Positions 12,798 through 20,334 of a stretch of DNA of 20,710 nt are shown piece by piece (within the stretch, counting starts at the first letter, position 1; each line of letters starts with the position of its first letter). The stretch is from Conexivisphaera sp049976725 (GTDB taxonomy: Archaea > Thermoproteota > Nitrososphaeria > Conexivisphaerales > Conexivisphaeraceae), in NCBI GenBank assembly GCA_049976725.1, contig JBMFHR010000018.1, forward strand, positions 1 to 20,710. Reading direction: 5' to 3'. Position numbers and translations under genes: made by a program. The notes under the pieces are model-generated. The model was given only the letters and a program-made list of their open reading frames with translations. It had not been told where the DNA came from and ran no database searches.

Positions 12798-14300
12798 CTG
12801 GGCGCGGAGTCGCTCCATCCGATCGAGAGGAGGGCGCTGAGGGCCCTGCTCAGGGCGGGGAGGCCGCTGAGCGTGGAGGAGATCGCCCGGGAGTCGGGGC
12901 TCGGGGCGGACCAGGTGCGCAGGGCGCTCGAGTGGCTCAGGTCCAAAGGGTTCGTCCGGGTGGAGCAGGAGGTGCGCAGGACGATAGCCCTAGGCCCCGG
13001 CGGCCGCGAGCTCCTCGAGAGGGGCCTCCCGGAGGACAGGCTGCTGGCCGCTCTGAGGTCCTCGGGCGGCGAGCTGGAGCTGGGGGAGCTGGCCGAGCGC
13101 CTGGGGATGGACCCCAGGGAGCTCAGCGCGGCCGTGGGCAGGCTCGCCCGGGCCGGATTCCTGAGGGTCTCGGGCGGGAGGGCCCGCGCGCTGAAGGACG
13201 GCCCCTACTCGCCCGCCTCGGTCGAGCTCCTGAGGAGGCTCGCCGCCGAGGGCGAGGTCCCCCTGGAATCGCTGACCCCGGAGGAGCGCTCCGCCGCGGA
13301 GGAGCTCATGGGGCGCCCCGGCGCCCTGGAGGTCCGCGAGCGCAGGGAGTCGCGCGCCTCCCCGACCCCCTCCGCGCCCCCGGTCACCGACGAGGAGGTG
13401 GTGACCCAGCTCACCCCGGAGGACATCGCCACCGGCAGGTGGAGGTCCCTGCGCCTCTCGAGGCTCGACGTCGTCTCCCCGGCGCCCGAGGTTCACCCGG
13501 GCAGGAGGCACGTGATATCGGAGTACATCAGGCGCGTGAGGGAGATATTCGTCTCCATGGGATTCCGCGAGATATCGGGCGGCATACTGCAGCTCAGCTT
13601 CTGGAACTTCGACGCGCTCTACACGCCCCAGGATCACCCGGCGAGGGAGCTCCAGGACACGTTCTACGTCGACCTGGAGCCGCCGGAGGAGCCCCCGCCC
13701 GACGTGGAGGGCGCCGTCAGGGCCGTCCACGAGAACGGCTGGAGGACGGGCTCGACCGGCTGGGGCTACGAGTGGAGCCCCGGCGAGGCCCGCCGCGTGG
13801 TGCTCAGGACGCACACGACCGCCCTCACCGTCAGGGCGCTCTCCGCCACCAGGGACTCGCCCACGGCGAAGCTATTCAGCGTGGGGAGCGTCTTCCGCAA
13901 CGAGAAGGTCGATTCGCGCCACCTCGTGGAGTTCCACCAGATAGAGGGCATAGTGAAGTCGCCCGACGCGAACCTGCGCCGCCTGATGGGCTACATATCG
14001 GAGTTCTACTCGAGGCTCGGGTTCCGCGAGGTCAAGTTCTGGCCCACCTACTTCCCGTACACCGAGCCCTCCCTCCAGGTCATGGTCAGGGTCAACGGCG
14101 CGTGGCTGGAGATGGGCGGGATGGGCATCTTCCGCCCGGAGGTCACCCTCCCCATGGGCGTGAGGGAGCCCGTGCTCGCCTGGGGCCTGGGGCTCGAGCG
14201 CCTGATAATGGTCAGGATGGGCCTGGACGACGCCCGCACCCTCTACTCCAACGACCTGTCCTGGCTCAGGGGTGTGCCGAGTTGCCGGTGGTCGACGTAG
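12798..14300 (+). CDS. pheS: Phenylalanyl-tRNA synthetase alpha subunit
   Basis: A 500-residue class II aminoacyl-tRNA synthetase subunit that charges tRNA-Phe as an (alpha-beta)2 enzyme. N-terminal winged-helix repeats (about 1-140) are followed by the catalytic domain. Motif 2 is in SVGSVFRNEKVDSRHLVEFH and motif 3 in GLGLERLIMVRMGLDD. The first canonical start codon (GTG 12873) would cut off residues resembling the family N-terminus (ESLHPIERRALRALL). No ATG, GTG or TTG lies in frame between the coaD stop and 12873, so CTG 12798, 6 nt behind GGGGTGA, is the likely start. In-frame readthrough of the coaD TGA is a less likely alternative. The 3' end overlaps pheT by 19 nt. Confidence 0.92.
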   Translation: MGAESLHPIERRALRALLRAGRPLSVEEIARESGLGADQVRRALEWLRSKGFVRVEQEVRRTIALGPGGRELLERGLPEDRLLAALRSSGGELELGELAERLGMDPRELSAAVGRLARAGFLRVSGGRARALKDGPYSPASVELLRRLAAEGEVPLESLTPEERSAAEELMGRPGALEVRERRESRASPTPSAPPVTDEEVVTQLTPEDIATGRWRSLRLSRLDVVSPAPEVHPGRRHVISEYIRRVREIFVSMGFREISGGILQLSFWNFDALYTPQDHPARELQDTFYVDLEPPEEPPPDVEGAVRAVHENGWRTGSTGWGYEWSPGEARRVVLRTHTTALTVRALSATRDSPTAKLFSVGSVFRNEKVDSRHLVEFHQIEGIVKSPDANLRRLMGYISEFYSRLGFREVKFWPTYFPYTEPSLQVMVRVNGAWLEMGGMGIFRPEVTLPMGVREPVLAWGLGLERLIMVRMGLDDARTLYSNDLSWLRGVPSCRWST

Positions 14301-15958
14301 ACCTGGCGAGGCTGGCCGCCCTGATCGGGTGGGGAGGGCCGCCCGAGGGGCTCCTGGACGTCATCCCCTACGCGGGCCTCGACATCGAGTCCGTCGAGGG
14401 GAGATCCGTCCGCCTGGAGTACAGCCCGAACAGGCCCGACTTCGCCACCGAGTGGGGGATAGCTGCCTACCTGGGCGGCCTCCTGGGGCTGCGCGTCGGG
14501 CCGGTGCCCCTCGGCGCCACGGACTCGGGCTTCGTGATAGACGTGGACCCCGGGCTCAGGGGGATCCGCCCGTACGTGGCCGGAATGGTGGCCAGGGGGC
14601 CTCCCCTGGACGGGGAGGCCCTGAGGCAGCTGATAAGGCTGCAGGAGGACCTGCACGAGGGCCTGGGGCGCAGGCGCAGGAGGGTGGCCATAGGCCTCCA
14701 CGACCTGAGCAGGGTGGAGCCGCCCATCCGCTACGCGGCCGTGGGCGCCGACCACGCGTTCGTCCCCCTCGGGGAGGCCAGGCAGTGGACGGTCGGCGAG
14801 ATCCTGGAGTCCCACGAGCTCGGCAGGAAGTACGGCCAGATCCTGGCGGGTGCCCGCGCCTACCCAGCGCTGCTGGACTCCGCCGGGCACACGCTCTCCT
14901 TTCCCCCCATAATAAACGGGGAGCACACGAGGGTGAGGGAGGGGACCTCCGGCCTCTTCGTGGACGTGACCGGCACCTCCCTGACGAAGGTCCTGGACGC
15001 GCTGTCCGTCCTGGCCCTGACGCTCTCCGAGATGGGCTTCCGCCTGGGGTACCTCACCGTGCGCTACGGGTCCGTGTCGATCAGGACCCCGGACCTCTCC
15101 AGCCGCGAGGCCTTCCTCTCGTCCCGCGCCGCGTCGTCCCTCCTGGGGCTCGAGCTGGGGCCCGCCGACCTCGCCGGGCTCCTCGCGAGGGCGAGGATGG
15201 GGGTCAGCGAGGTGACCCCGGAGGGCGTGCTGGTGGCCGTCCCAAGGTACAGGTTCGACGTGATGCACGAGGTGGACCTCGTCGAGGAGGCGGCCTACGG
15301 GTACGGGTACGCGAGGCTCACGCCGGAGCCCCCGGCCGAGCTCGGCATCGGCGAGGCGTCGCCTTCGTCCCGCTTCGAGGAGGCCCTGAGGGACGCGGCC
15401 ACCGGCCTGGGGATGCAGGAGGTCGTGACGACGCACCTGACGAGCCACTGGATCCTCTACGGGGCCACGGGGAGGCCCCCATCCCACCCGATAAGGGTCG
15501 CGTCGAGCAAGAGCGGGGAGCACGAGTACCTGAGGGACAGCCTCCTGCCGGGCCTCCTCTGGGTCCTGGCCTCGAACGCGCACGAGCAGTACCCCCAGAG
15601 GATCTTCGAGGTGGGGGTCATCGTGTCGGCCGAGGGCGGCCGCGCCAGGGAGCGCCGCAGCTTCGCCGCGGCGATCGCGCACGCGCGGGCCGGCTTCACG
15701 GAGATGAAGTCCGCGGTGGATGCCCTCCTGAGGTCCCTCTCTGGGTCCCGGGCCTCCTACTCGCCGCCGGCCAGGTGCCCGCCCCCGTTCATCGAGGGCA
15801 GGTGCGCCTCCGTCTCCCTGGGCGGCGCGGAGCTCGGGACGCTGGGCGAGGTCGCGCCCTCCGCGCTGGCGGCGCTGGGGATACAGGTGCCCGTGGCCGC
15901 GGCGGAGCTGGACGTCGATGCCCTCGAGGGCATCTGCGCGGGGCGCGGGCAAAGTTAA
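14282..15958 (+). CDS. pheT: Phenylalanyl-tRNA synthetase beta subunit, archaeal type
   Basis: A 558-residue partner of PheS; the B3/B4 region carries the editing site and the C-terminal catalytic-like fold supports the dimer. Visible landmarks are the N-terminal segment ending RLEYSPNRPDFATEWGIAAYL (B1), a B3/B4 stretch with LLDSAGHTLSFPPIINGEHTRV, and the B5 signature RYRFDVMHEVDLVEEAAYGYGY. The C-terminal half has HEYLRDSLLPGLLWVLASNA. Length is normal for the archaeal/eukaryal form, which lacks the bacterial tRNA-binding extensions. TTG 14282 with GGGGTG 7 nt upstream is the start, inside the pheS 3' end; the pair is a translationally coupled operon. Confidence 0.96.
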   Translation: MPVVDVDLARLAALIGWGGPPEGLLDVIPYAGLDIESVEGRSVRLEYSPNRPDFATEWGIAAYLGGLLGLRVGPVPLGATDSGFVIDVDPGLRGIRPYVAGMVARGPPLDGEALRQLIRLQEDLHEGLGRRRRRVAIGLHDLSRVEPPIRYAAVGADHAFVPLGEARQWTVGEILESHELGRKYGQILAGARAYPALLDSAGHTLSFPPIINGEHTRVREGTSGLFVDVTGTSLTKVLDALSVLALTLSEMGFRLGYLTVRYGSVSIRTPDLSSREAFLSSRAASSLLGLELGPADLAGLLARARMGVSEVTPEGVLVAVPRYRFDVMHEVDLVEEAAYGYGYARLTPEPPAELGIGEASPSSRFEEALRDAATGLGMQEVVTTHLTSHWILYGATGRPPSHPIRVASSKSGEHEYLRDSLLPGLLWVLASNAHEQYPQRIFEVGVIVSAEGGRARERRSFAAAIAHARAGFTEMKSAVDALLRSLSGSRASYSPPARCPPPFIEGRCASVSLGGAELGTLGEVAPSALAALGIQVPVAAAELDVDALEGICAGRGQS

Positions 15959-16053
15959 TCCGGCGCCGCCCCCAACGGGATCCGCCCCGTTCGGAGGGAG
16001 CCCGGTGAGCCGCGGCTAGCCGTGATCCGTGGCCGTCAGAGGCGGGGCACACC

Positions 16054-16062
16054 ATTTATATT
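16054..16062 (+). promoter_or_regulatory. TATA box of the TOPRIM-dnaG-protease operon
   Basis: TTTATATT in the 127-bp gap after pheT, about 27 nt before TTG 16086; gives a leaderless transcript. The same gap holds a 6-bp stem-loop at 15974-15991. Confidence 0.6.
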
Positions 16063-16085
16063 CGCCCGCGCCGCGGTGCAACGTC

Positions 16086-16517
16086 TTGCGCCAACCGCAC
16101 AGGGACTCCGCCGAGGCCGCGCGGGCGCGGCTCGCGGAGCTCGTGCGCGAGCTGAACGAGGAGGCGTCGGCGGGCGCCGTGGTCCTGGTCGAGGGCCGCC
16201 GCGATGAGCTAGCGCTGCGCGCCGCGGGCTACTCCGGTCCCCTGCTGAAGGTCAAGGCGCTCGGGCCCCGCGCCGGGTCCGTCGGGGAGGTCGTGGCCTC
16301 CGGGTACAGGAGGGCGATAATCCTGGTGGACTTCGACAGGGAGGGTCGCAAGCTGGCGAGGGCGATCGGGCGCGAGCTGGCGTTCTACGGGGTCGAGGTG
16401 AACTCGAGGTTCAGGGAAAGCTTTTTTGAAGCGTTCTACGGTGAAGTACGCGAGGTGGAGGCTCTGAGGAGATTCGCTGAGGAGGGGTTCGAAGGTGCCG
16501 GACGCGAGCGGGTATAA
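16086..16517 (+). CDS. Small stand-alone TOPRIM protein
   Basis: A 143-residue TOPRIM protein of the archaeal primase-like (UPF0292-type) group. The catalytic Glu is in VVLVEGRRDELAL (E36) and the paired Asp in AIILVDFDREGRKLA (D82, D84); the C-terminal NSRFRESFFEAFYGEVREV is typical of the group. TOPRIM proteins coordinate magnesium for nucleotidyl transfer or phosphodiester cleavage; this family's substrate is not established. TTG 16086 fits the TATA box at 16054-16062. Its 3' end overlaps dnaG by 23 nt, suggesting co-translation with an RNA-processing or exosome-linked primase-like protein. Confidence 0.82.
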   Translation: MRQPHRDSAEAARARLAELVRELNEEASAGAVVLVEGRRDELALRAAGYSGPLLKVKALGPRAGSVGEVVASGYRRAIILVDFDREGRKLARAIGRELAFYGVEVNSRFRESFFEAFYGEVREVEALRRFAEEGFEGAGRERV

Positions 16518-17682
16518 GTACCTGATAAAGCTGGAATTCCAGGTCGAGGGACCGGTCGACAAGCCCGACGTCGTGGGCGCGATCTTCGGGCAGACGGAGG
16601 GCCTGTTCGGCCCCGAGCTGGACCTGAACGAGCTCCAGAGGAACTGGCGCATAGGGAGGATAGAGATAAACCTGCGCCGCTCCGACTCCCGCGTCCACGG
16701 CGAGGTCTACATACCGGCCAACACCGAGATAGCGGAGGCGGCGCTGATAGCCGCCGCCCTGGAGGCCATAGACAAGGTGGGCCCGTACCAGGCCAAGTTC
16801 AGGCTGAAGGAGATAGAGGACGTGAGGGCGGCCCGCAGGAAACAGGTCGTCGAGAGGGCCAAGGAGATACTGAAGGAGTGGTCCTCCAAGGCGATAAGCG
16901 AGGGCGAGGACGCGCTCAGGGAGGTCTACGAGGCCCTGAAGCCGTCCAAGCTCATCTACTACGGGCCCGAGCAGCTGCCGGCCGGCCCCGGCGTCTACGA
17001 CTCGGACACGGTGATAGTCGTGGAGGGGAGGGCCGACGTGATAAACATGCTCAGGGCGGGCGTGGAGAACGTCGTGGCGATAGGGGGCGCGAGGGGGGTG
17101 CCCGAGTCCATAGTGCAGCTCGGCAAGACGAAGAAGCTGATGGCGTTCCTCGACGGGGACAGGGGAGGCGACATGATACTCAGGGACCTGCAGTCCAAGG
17201 TCGAGCTCGTGAAGGTCTACAGGGCTCCCCCCGGGAAGGAGCTGGAGGAGCTCACCCCGGAGGAGATACGCCGCATACTGAGGGAGGAGGCTCCCCCGCA
17301 GCCCCAGGCGGCCGCGCAGCAGGCGGCTCCCCCGCAGCCCCGCCCGCAGCTCCCGCAGGAGCTCCAGTCGGCCCTCGTCGAGCTCGTGAAGGGGCTCGAG
17401 GGCACCCTGGAGGGCGTGCTGCTGGACTCGTCGATGTCGCAGGTCTCGAGGGTCCCGGTGAGCAAGCTCTACCAGTCCATCCAGGAGTCCAGCGGCATCA
17501 GGGCGGTCGTGTTCGACGGGATAGTGACCCAGAGGCTCCTGGACGCGGCCGCCGCGAAGGGCGTGGAGTACGTGATCGGGTCCAGGGTGGCCGACGGCGT
17601 CAAGGTGCCGGAGGGCGTGAAGGTCCTCTCGTTCAGCGACGTGAGGCCGCTGGAGGCCCAGGCGGCCGGCGGCCAGCGATGA
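16495..17682 (+). CDS. dnaG: Archaeal DnaG-type primase
   Basis: A 395-residue TOPRIM protein. Archaeal DnaG copurifies with the RNA exosome and also has primase activity in some species. An N-terminal archaeal-specific domain (about 1-120) and helical linker precede the TOPRIM core (about 172-245), with Glu in VIVVEGRADV (E177) and the acidic pair in MAFLDGDRGGD (D220, D222). A Pro/Ala/Gln-rich linker (about 266-288, partly an internal duplication of APPQP) leads to a conserved C-terminal domain. No bacterial zinc-binding domain is present, as usual. GTG 16495 lies inside the upstream TOPRIM gene. The stop overlaps the next start as ATGA. Confidence 0.96.
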   Translation: MPDASGYKYLIKLEFQVEGPVDKPDVVGAIFGQTEGLFGPELDLNELQRNWRIGRIEINLRRSDSRVHGEVYIPANTEIAEAALIAAALEAIDKVGPYQAKFRLKEIEDVRAARRKQVVERAKEILKEWSSKAISEGEDALREVYEALKPSKLIYYGPEQLPAGPGVYDSDTVIVVEGRADVINMLRAGVENVVAIGGARGVPESIVQLGKTKKLMAFLDGDRGGDMILRDLQSKVELVKVYRAPPGKELEELTPEEIRRILREEAPPQPQAAAQQAAPPQPRPQLPQELQSALVELVKGLEGTLEGVLLDSSMSQVSRVPVSKLYQSIQESSGIRAVVFDGIVTQRLLDAAAAKGVEYVIGSRVADGVKVPEGVKVLSFSDVRPLEAQAAGGQR

Positions 17683-18866
17683 TCTGCGGCTACGCCTGCT
17701 ACATCCCGGCATTTCTCGCATCGTGGCTCATAGCTTACCTCGCGCTCAGGGGGAGGTCCGCTTCCCTCGAGGCCAGGGGGGTGACCCTGGGGCCCCTCTT
17801 CCTCGCCATCAACTTCCGCTCCCTCGGCGCCAGGCTCGAGCGCTCCCTGGGCCGCAGCCGCGCGGCATCCAGGATCGTGGCCGCGTCGCCCGCCGTGGCC
17901 GCCGCCCTGATGGTCTACGCGGTCTACTTCCTGGCGAGCAACATGGCGAGTTACTTCGCGGCACCCTCCGGCTTCGCCGCCGTCGTGCCGCTGATACCGT
18001 TCGTCACCATAAGGAGCGCGCAGCTCCTGGCTATCTTCCTGGCGGCGATCCCCATCCTGATCGTGCCGCACGAGCTCTCGCACGCGCTGGCGGCGGCCTC
18101 CCGCGGGATAAGGATCAAGGGAGCGGGCCTCCTGGCCGTCGCCTTCCTGCTCGGCGCGTTCGTGGAGCTCGACGAGGACTCCTTCAGGAGGGCAGGCTGG
18201 AGGCACCGCGCGACCGTGGCCGCCGCCGGCCCCACGGCGAACGCCGCCATCGCCGTGGCGGTGCTGGCGCTCATGCTGACGCAGCCCCTCTCCTACCTCT
18301 ACCTCCCGGCGCAGGTGGCGGCCCCTTTCTACAGCCCTGCGCCGGGCGCGATGATAGCCGGGGTGGTCCCGGGATCCCCAGCCCAGGCGGCCGGCCTCGC
18401 GCCCGGCGACGCCATCGTCTCGATCAACGGGACCCAGGTGCGCAGCGTCGGCGACCTCGCCGGGATGAACCTGAGCGCGGGCGAGCTGCTGGTGCTCGGA
18501 GTCGTGGGGCCGGGGGGCGCGGAGCGCACCGTCAGCGTCCGCGCGGCGGATGTCTCGGGCAGGGCCATGGTGGGCGTCTACCTGGCGGACTACATGAGGC
18601 CGAGGCTGCAGCTGCCCTACCTCGGACCCGCGGCCGACCGCTTCCTGCTCTGGCTCCTGGTGCTGTCCTTCGCGGTCGCCGCCTTCAACATGCTGCCCAT
18701 GGCGCCCTTCGACGGCGCAGTCTTCGCGGACGCCCTGCTCGAGGCGGCCATCGGGGACGAGGCGATCAGGCGCGTCGCCCTCCGCTCACTCTACGTGGTC
18801 TCGGCGGCGCTGCTCGTGGGGAACGTCACGCTCTCCATAGCGAGGTTCGGCATACCGGCCCTCTGA
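17679..18866 (+). CDS. M50/site-2-protease-like membrane metalloprotease with PDZ domain
   Basis: A 395-residue polytopic membrane protein. The zinc motif HELSH (131-135) is embedded in a transmembrane helix, and NMLPMAPFDG (337-346) carries the third metal ligand (D345). A PDZ domain lies between them (about 222-285; PGSPAQAAGLAPGDAIVSING). Several hydrophobic segments flank these: near 1-20, 65-85, 110-130, 150-165, 190-205, 325-340 and the C-terminus. This is the site-2-protease layout of intramembrane proteolysis, but the substrate is unknown. ATG 17679 overlaps the dnaG TGA, so it is co-translated with a primase/exosome gene, an association with no obvious functional reason. Confidence 0.93.
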   Translation: MICGYACYIPAFLASWLIAYLALRGRSASLEARGVTLGPLFLAINFRSLGARLERSLGRSRAASRIVAASPAVAAALMVYAVYFLASNMASYFAAPSGFAAVVPLIPFVTIRSAQLLAIFLAAIPILIVPHELSHALAAASRGIRIKGAGLLAVAFLLGAFVELDEDSFRRAGWRHRATVAAAGPTANAAIAVAVLALMLTQPLSYLYLPAQVAAPFYSPAPGAMIAGVVPGSPAQAAGLAPGDAIVSINGTQVRSVGDLAGMNLSAGELLVLGVVGPGGAERTVSVRAADVSGRAMVGVYLADYMRPRLQLPYLGPAADRFLLWLLVLSFAVAAFNMLPMAPFDGAVFADALLEAAIGDEAIRRVALRSLYVVSAALLVGNVTLSIARFGIPAL

Positions 18867-18878
18867 GTACTCGGGATA

Positions 18879-18887
18879 AGCAAATAG
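18879..18887 (+). promoter_or_regulatory. TATA box of the TtuA-like gene
   Basis: AAGCAAATA lies 24-32 nt before ATG 18911, consistent with a leaderless mRNA. Confidence 0.45.
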
Positions 18888-18910
18888 GGCCGGGCGACCC
18901 CACCGGGGCC

Positions 18911-19945
18911 ATGGCCGTCTGCGACGTCTGCGGCGCCCCCGCGACGCGCTCGATAGCGCGCTCGGGCCGCGACCTCTGCGACGCGCACTACGAGTCCTAC
19001 GTGGAGCGCAAGGTGGCCAGGACGATCTCCAGGTACGGGATGCTCAGGCCCAGGGAGAGGATCGGGGTGGCGGTCTCGGGCGGCAAGGACAGCATGTCCC
19101 TCCTGAGGATCCTGAGCAGGATGGCGCCGCGCCACGGCTCGGAGCTGGTCGCGATAGTCGTGCACGAGGGCATAGGTGGGCGCGTCGAGGAGTCCCACGC
19201 GCTGGCGGAGAGGTACGCGAGGGACCTCGGGCTGCGCGTCGCCTCCGCCTCCTTCGAGGAGCTCTTCGGCCACGCGCTGCCGGAGCTCGTCGCGATGGCC
19301 GGGGGGCGTTCCTCCGCGTGCGCCATCTGCGGCCCGCTCAGGCGCCGCGCCATAGACGTGCTGGCTGCGGAGGAGGGCGTGGACGTCGTGGCGACGGGCC
19401 ACCACATGGACGACTTCCTCCAGACGTTCCTGATAGCGATGATGGAGGGGGACCTGAAGCGCGTGGCCTGGATGCACCCGGGCCCCAAGCCGGACCCCGA
19501 GGGGAGGCCCAGGAGGATCCAGCCGCTCGTCGAGCTCTACGAGGAGGAGGTGCTGGAGTACGCGAGGGCAGCGGGCATCCCGTTCTACGGGTGCGACTGC
19601 CCCTTCAGGAGGCAGGGGATAAGGGTGCGCATCAGGGCATTCCTGAGGGAGCTCGAGGCGAGGAGCCCCGGCGCCAAGGAGATGATGTTCCGCTCCGCCC
19701 TCGCCCTCTCGAGGGCTGCCTCGGCCAGCGTCGGGAGGCCCGAGTACGTCAGGTGCAGGCACTGCGGGTGGCCCTCGACGTCCGAGGTGTGCAACGCGTG
19801 CTCGACGCTGATATCCATCACCGGGGAACCGATAAATATCGGCCGCGCCCTCTACGGGGGCCGGGGGGCGCGGGTAGGGCCGGGGGGCCAGCCGTCCCCC
19901 GAACCCGAAACCGGCTGGACGCGGGGGCCAGTAACCCGCGGGTAA
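18911..19945 (+). CDS. ttuA: tRNA 2-thiolation enzyme of the TtuA/Ncs6 family
   Basis: A 344-residue PP-loop ATPase that thiolates uridine in tRNA. TtuA modifies U54 in thermophile T-loops and Ncs6 modifies wobble U34; the sequence alone does not settle which. In order: N-terminal zinc site (C4, C7, C23, H26), PP-loop VSGGKDS (55-61), iron-sulfur ligands C137 and C140 (CAIC) with C228, and a C-terminal zinc ribbon (C282, C285, C294, C297). Conserved sequence ends near residue 305. The remaining 40 or so residues are Gly/Pro-rich, and the last 30 are read from the 5' part of the SRP RNA gene, whose promoter lies inside this frame. ATG 18911 is supported by its position just before the zinc site and by the TATA. 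Confidence 0.93.
   Translation: MAVCDVCGAPATRSIARSGRDLCDAHYESYVERKVARTISRYGMLRPRERIGVAVSGGKDSMSLLRILSRMAPRHGSELVAIVVHEGIGGRVEESHALAERYARDLGLRVASASFEELFGHALPELVAMAGGRSSACAICGPLRRRAIDVLAAEEGVDVVATGHHMDDFLQTFLIAMMEGDLKRVAWMHPGPKPDPEGRPRRIQPLVELYEEEVLEYARAAGIPFYGCDCPFRRQGIRVRIRAFLRELEARSPGAKEMMFRSALALSRAASASVGRPEYVRCRHCGWPSTSEVCNACSTLISITGEPINIGRALYGGRGARVGPGGQPSPEPETGWTRGPVTRG
19831..19840 (+). promoter_or_regulatory. TATA box of the SRP RNA gene, inside the ttuA frame
   Basis: GATAAATATC lies about 25 nt before the predicted 5' end of the SRP RNA near 19858. It falls in codons 307-310 of ttuA. Confidence 0.6.
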
Positions 19946-20183
19946 ACCCGGCGGGCCCCTGGCGCGCGCGGGGGCGCCGCCGCATGATCCCGCGCCGCCG
20001 CGGCATCCCGCCAGCGGGCTCCGTGCTCGAAGGGGCACGGGGACCCGTGGACCGCCGAACCGGGTTAGGCCCGGGAGGGAGCGGCCCTAAGGCGGGGCGG
20101 GGGGCGCGCGGCGTCACGTGGGGGACGACGGTCCCGCGGCGGCCTCGGTCCGCCGGTGGAACCGCGGGGGCCGCGCCCCCTTC
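19858..20183 (+). ncRNA. ffs: Signal recognition particle RNA (7S RNA)
   Basis: About 320 nt, the usual archaeal SRP RNA length. The 5' part has the archaeal Alu-domain order GGGTAGGGCCGGGGGG, then CGTCCCC and CCCGAAACCGG, then GTAACCCG. The S domain has helix 8 at 20063-20086 (GTTAGG, GNRA-type GGGA tetraloop, GAGCGG) followed by CCCTAAGG. The ends pair to form helix 1: GGGGGGCGCGG at about 19863-19873 with CCGCGCCCCC at 20171-20180. A pyrimidine-rich TTCTTCCTC follows as a terminator. It scaffolds SRP19 and SRP54 to target membrane and secreted proteins. The 5' and 3' boundaries are estimates. Confidence 0.87.
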
Positions 20184-20189
20184 TTCCTC
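20181..20189 (+). terminator. Pyrimidine-rich tract ending the SRP RNA
   Basis: TTCTTCCTC directly after the closing helix 1 strand, in GC-rich DNA; T-rich tracts act as archaeal terminators. Low certainty because the run is short. Confidence 0.35.
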
Positions 20190-20200
20190 GGCGCCAAAGG

Positions 20201-20208
20201 GATATATT
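20201..20208 (+). promoter_or_regulatory. TATA box of tRNA-Ser
   Basis: GATATATT, preceded by the purine-rich AAAGG (BRE-like), is about 27 nt before the tRNA 5' end at 20232, so the tRNA has its own promoter even if cotranscribed with the SRP RNA. Confidence 0.65.
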
Positions 20209-20231
20209 CTCGTGGGGACATCCCAGGGAGG

Positions 20232-20334
20232 GCCGGGGTGCCCTAGCGGTAGGGGGCAGATGAGCGTCTAGCCCAGGCCTGCTAAGCCTGTGGGCCAAAA
20301 GCCCGCGCGGGTTCGAGTCCCGCCCCCGGCGCCA
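20232..20334 (+). tRNA. tRNA-Ser (anticodon GCU) with a 17-nt insertion and encoded CCA
   Basis: Acceptor stem GCCGGGG (20232-20238) pairs with CCCCGGC (20324-20330). Discriminator G and CCA (20332-20334) are encoded. Anticodon arm CAGGC/CTGCTAA/GCCTG (20274-20290) has the anticodon GCT at 20281-20283. A long variable arm GGGC/GCCC (20292-20304) and T arm GCGGG/TTCGAGT/CCCGC (20307-20323) are canonical. The type II form and discriminator G fit serine. Between the D arm (20241-20255) and anticodon arm there are 17 extra bases (about 20257-20273) absent from normal tRNAs, probably a non-canonical intron; the mature RNA would be about 86 nt. Confidence 0.9.
20257..20273 (+). other. Candidate non-canonical tRNA intron
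   Basis: Seventeen extra bases between the D stem and the anticodon stem. CAG occurs at both edges (20257-20259 and 20274-20276), so the splice point could lie anywhere from positions 26/27 to 29/30 with the same product. The insert folds as GGGC(20254-20257)/GCCC(20271-20274) plus AGA/TCT with a TGAGCG loop and a bulged A. A textbook bulge-helix-bulge was not found by eye. Confidence 0.45.

Noticed and set aside
12446..14281. Long open frame upstream of and in frame with pheT
   Set aside because: Gly/Arg/Pro-rich out-of-frame reading of coaD and pheS; pheT proper begins at the TTG behind GGGGTG.
15974..15991. Stem-loop AACGGG/CCCGTT after pheT as a terminator
   Set aside because: Short stem, no following T-run; archaeal termination depends mainly on T-rich tracts.
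20257..20273. tRNA-Leu(GAG) reading of the extra hairpin in the tRNA
   Set aside because: The hairpin does not give a 7-nt loop with U33, and the discriminator G and downstream GCT anticodon arm fit tRNA-Ser.
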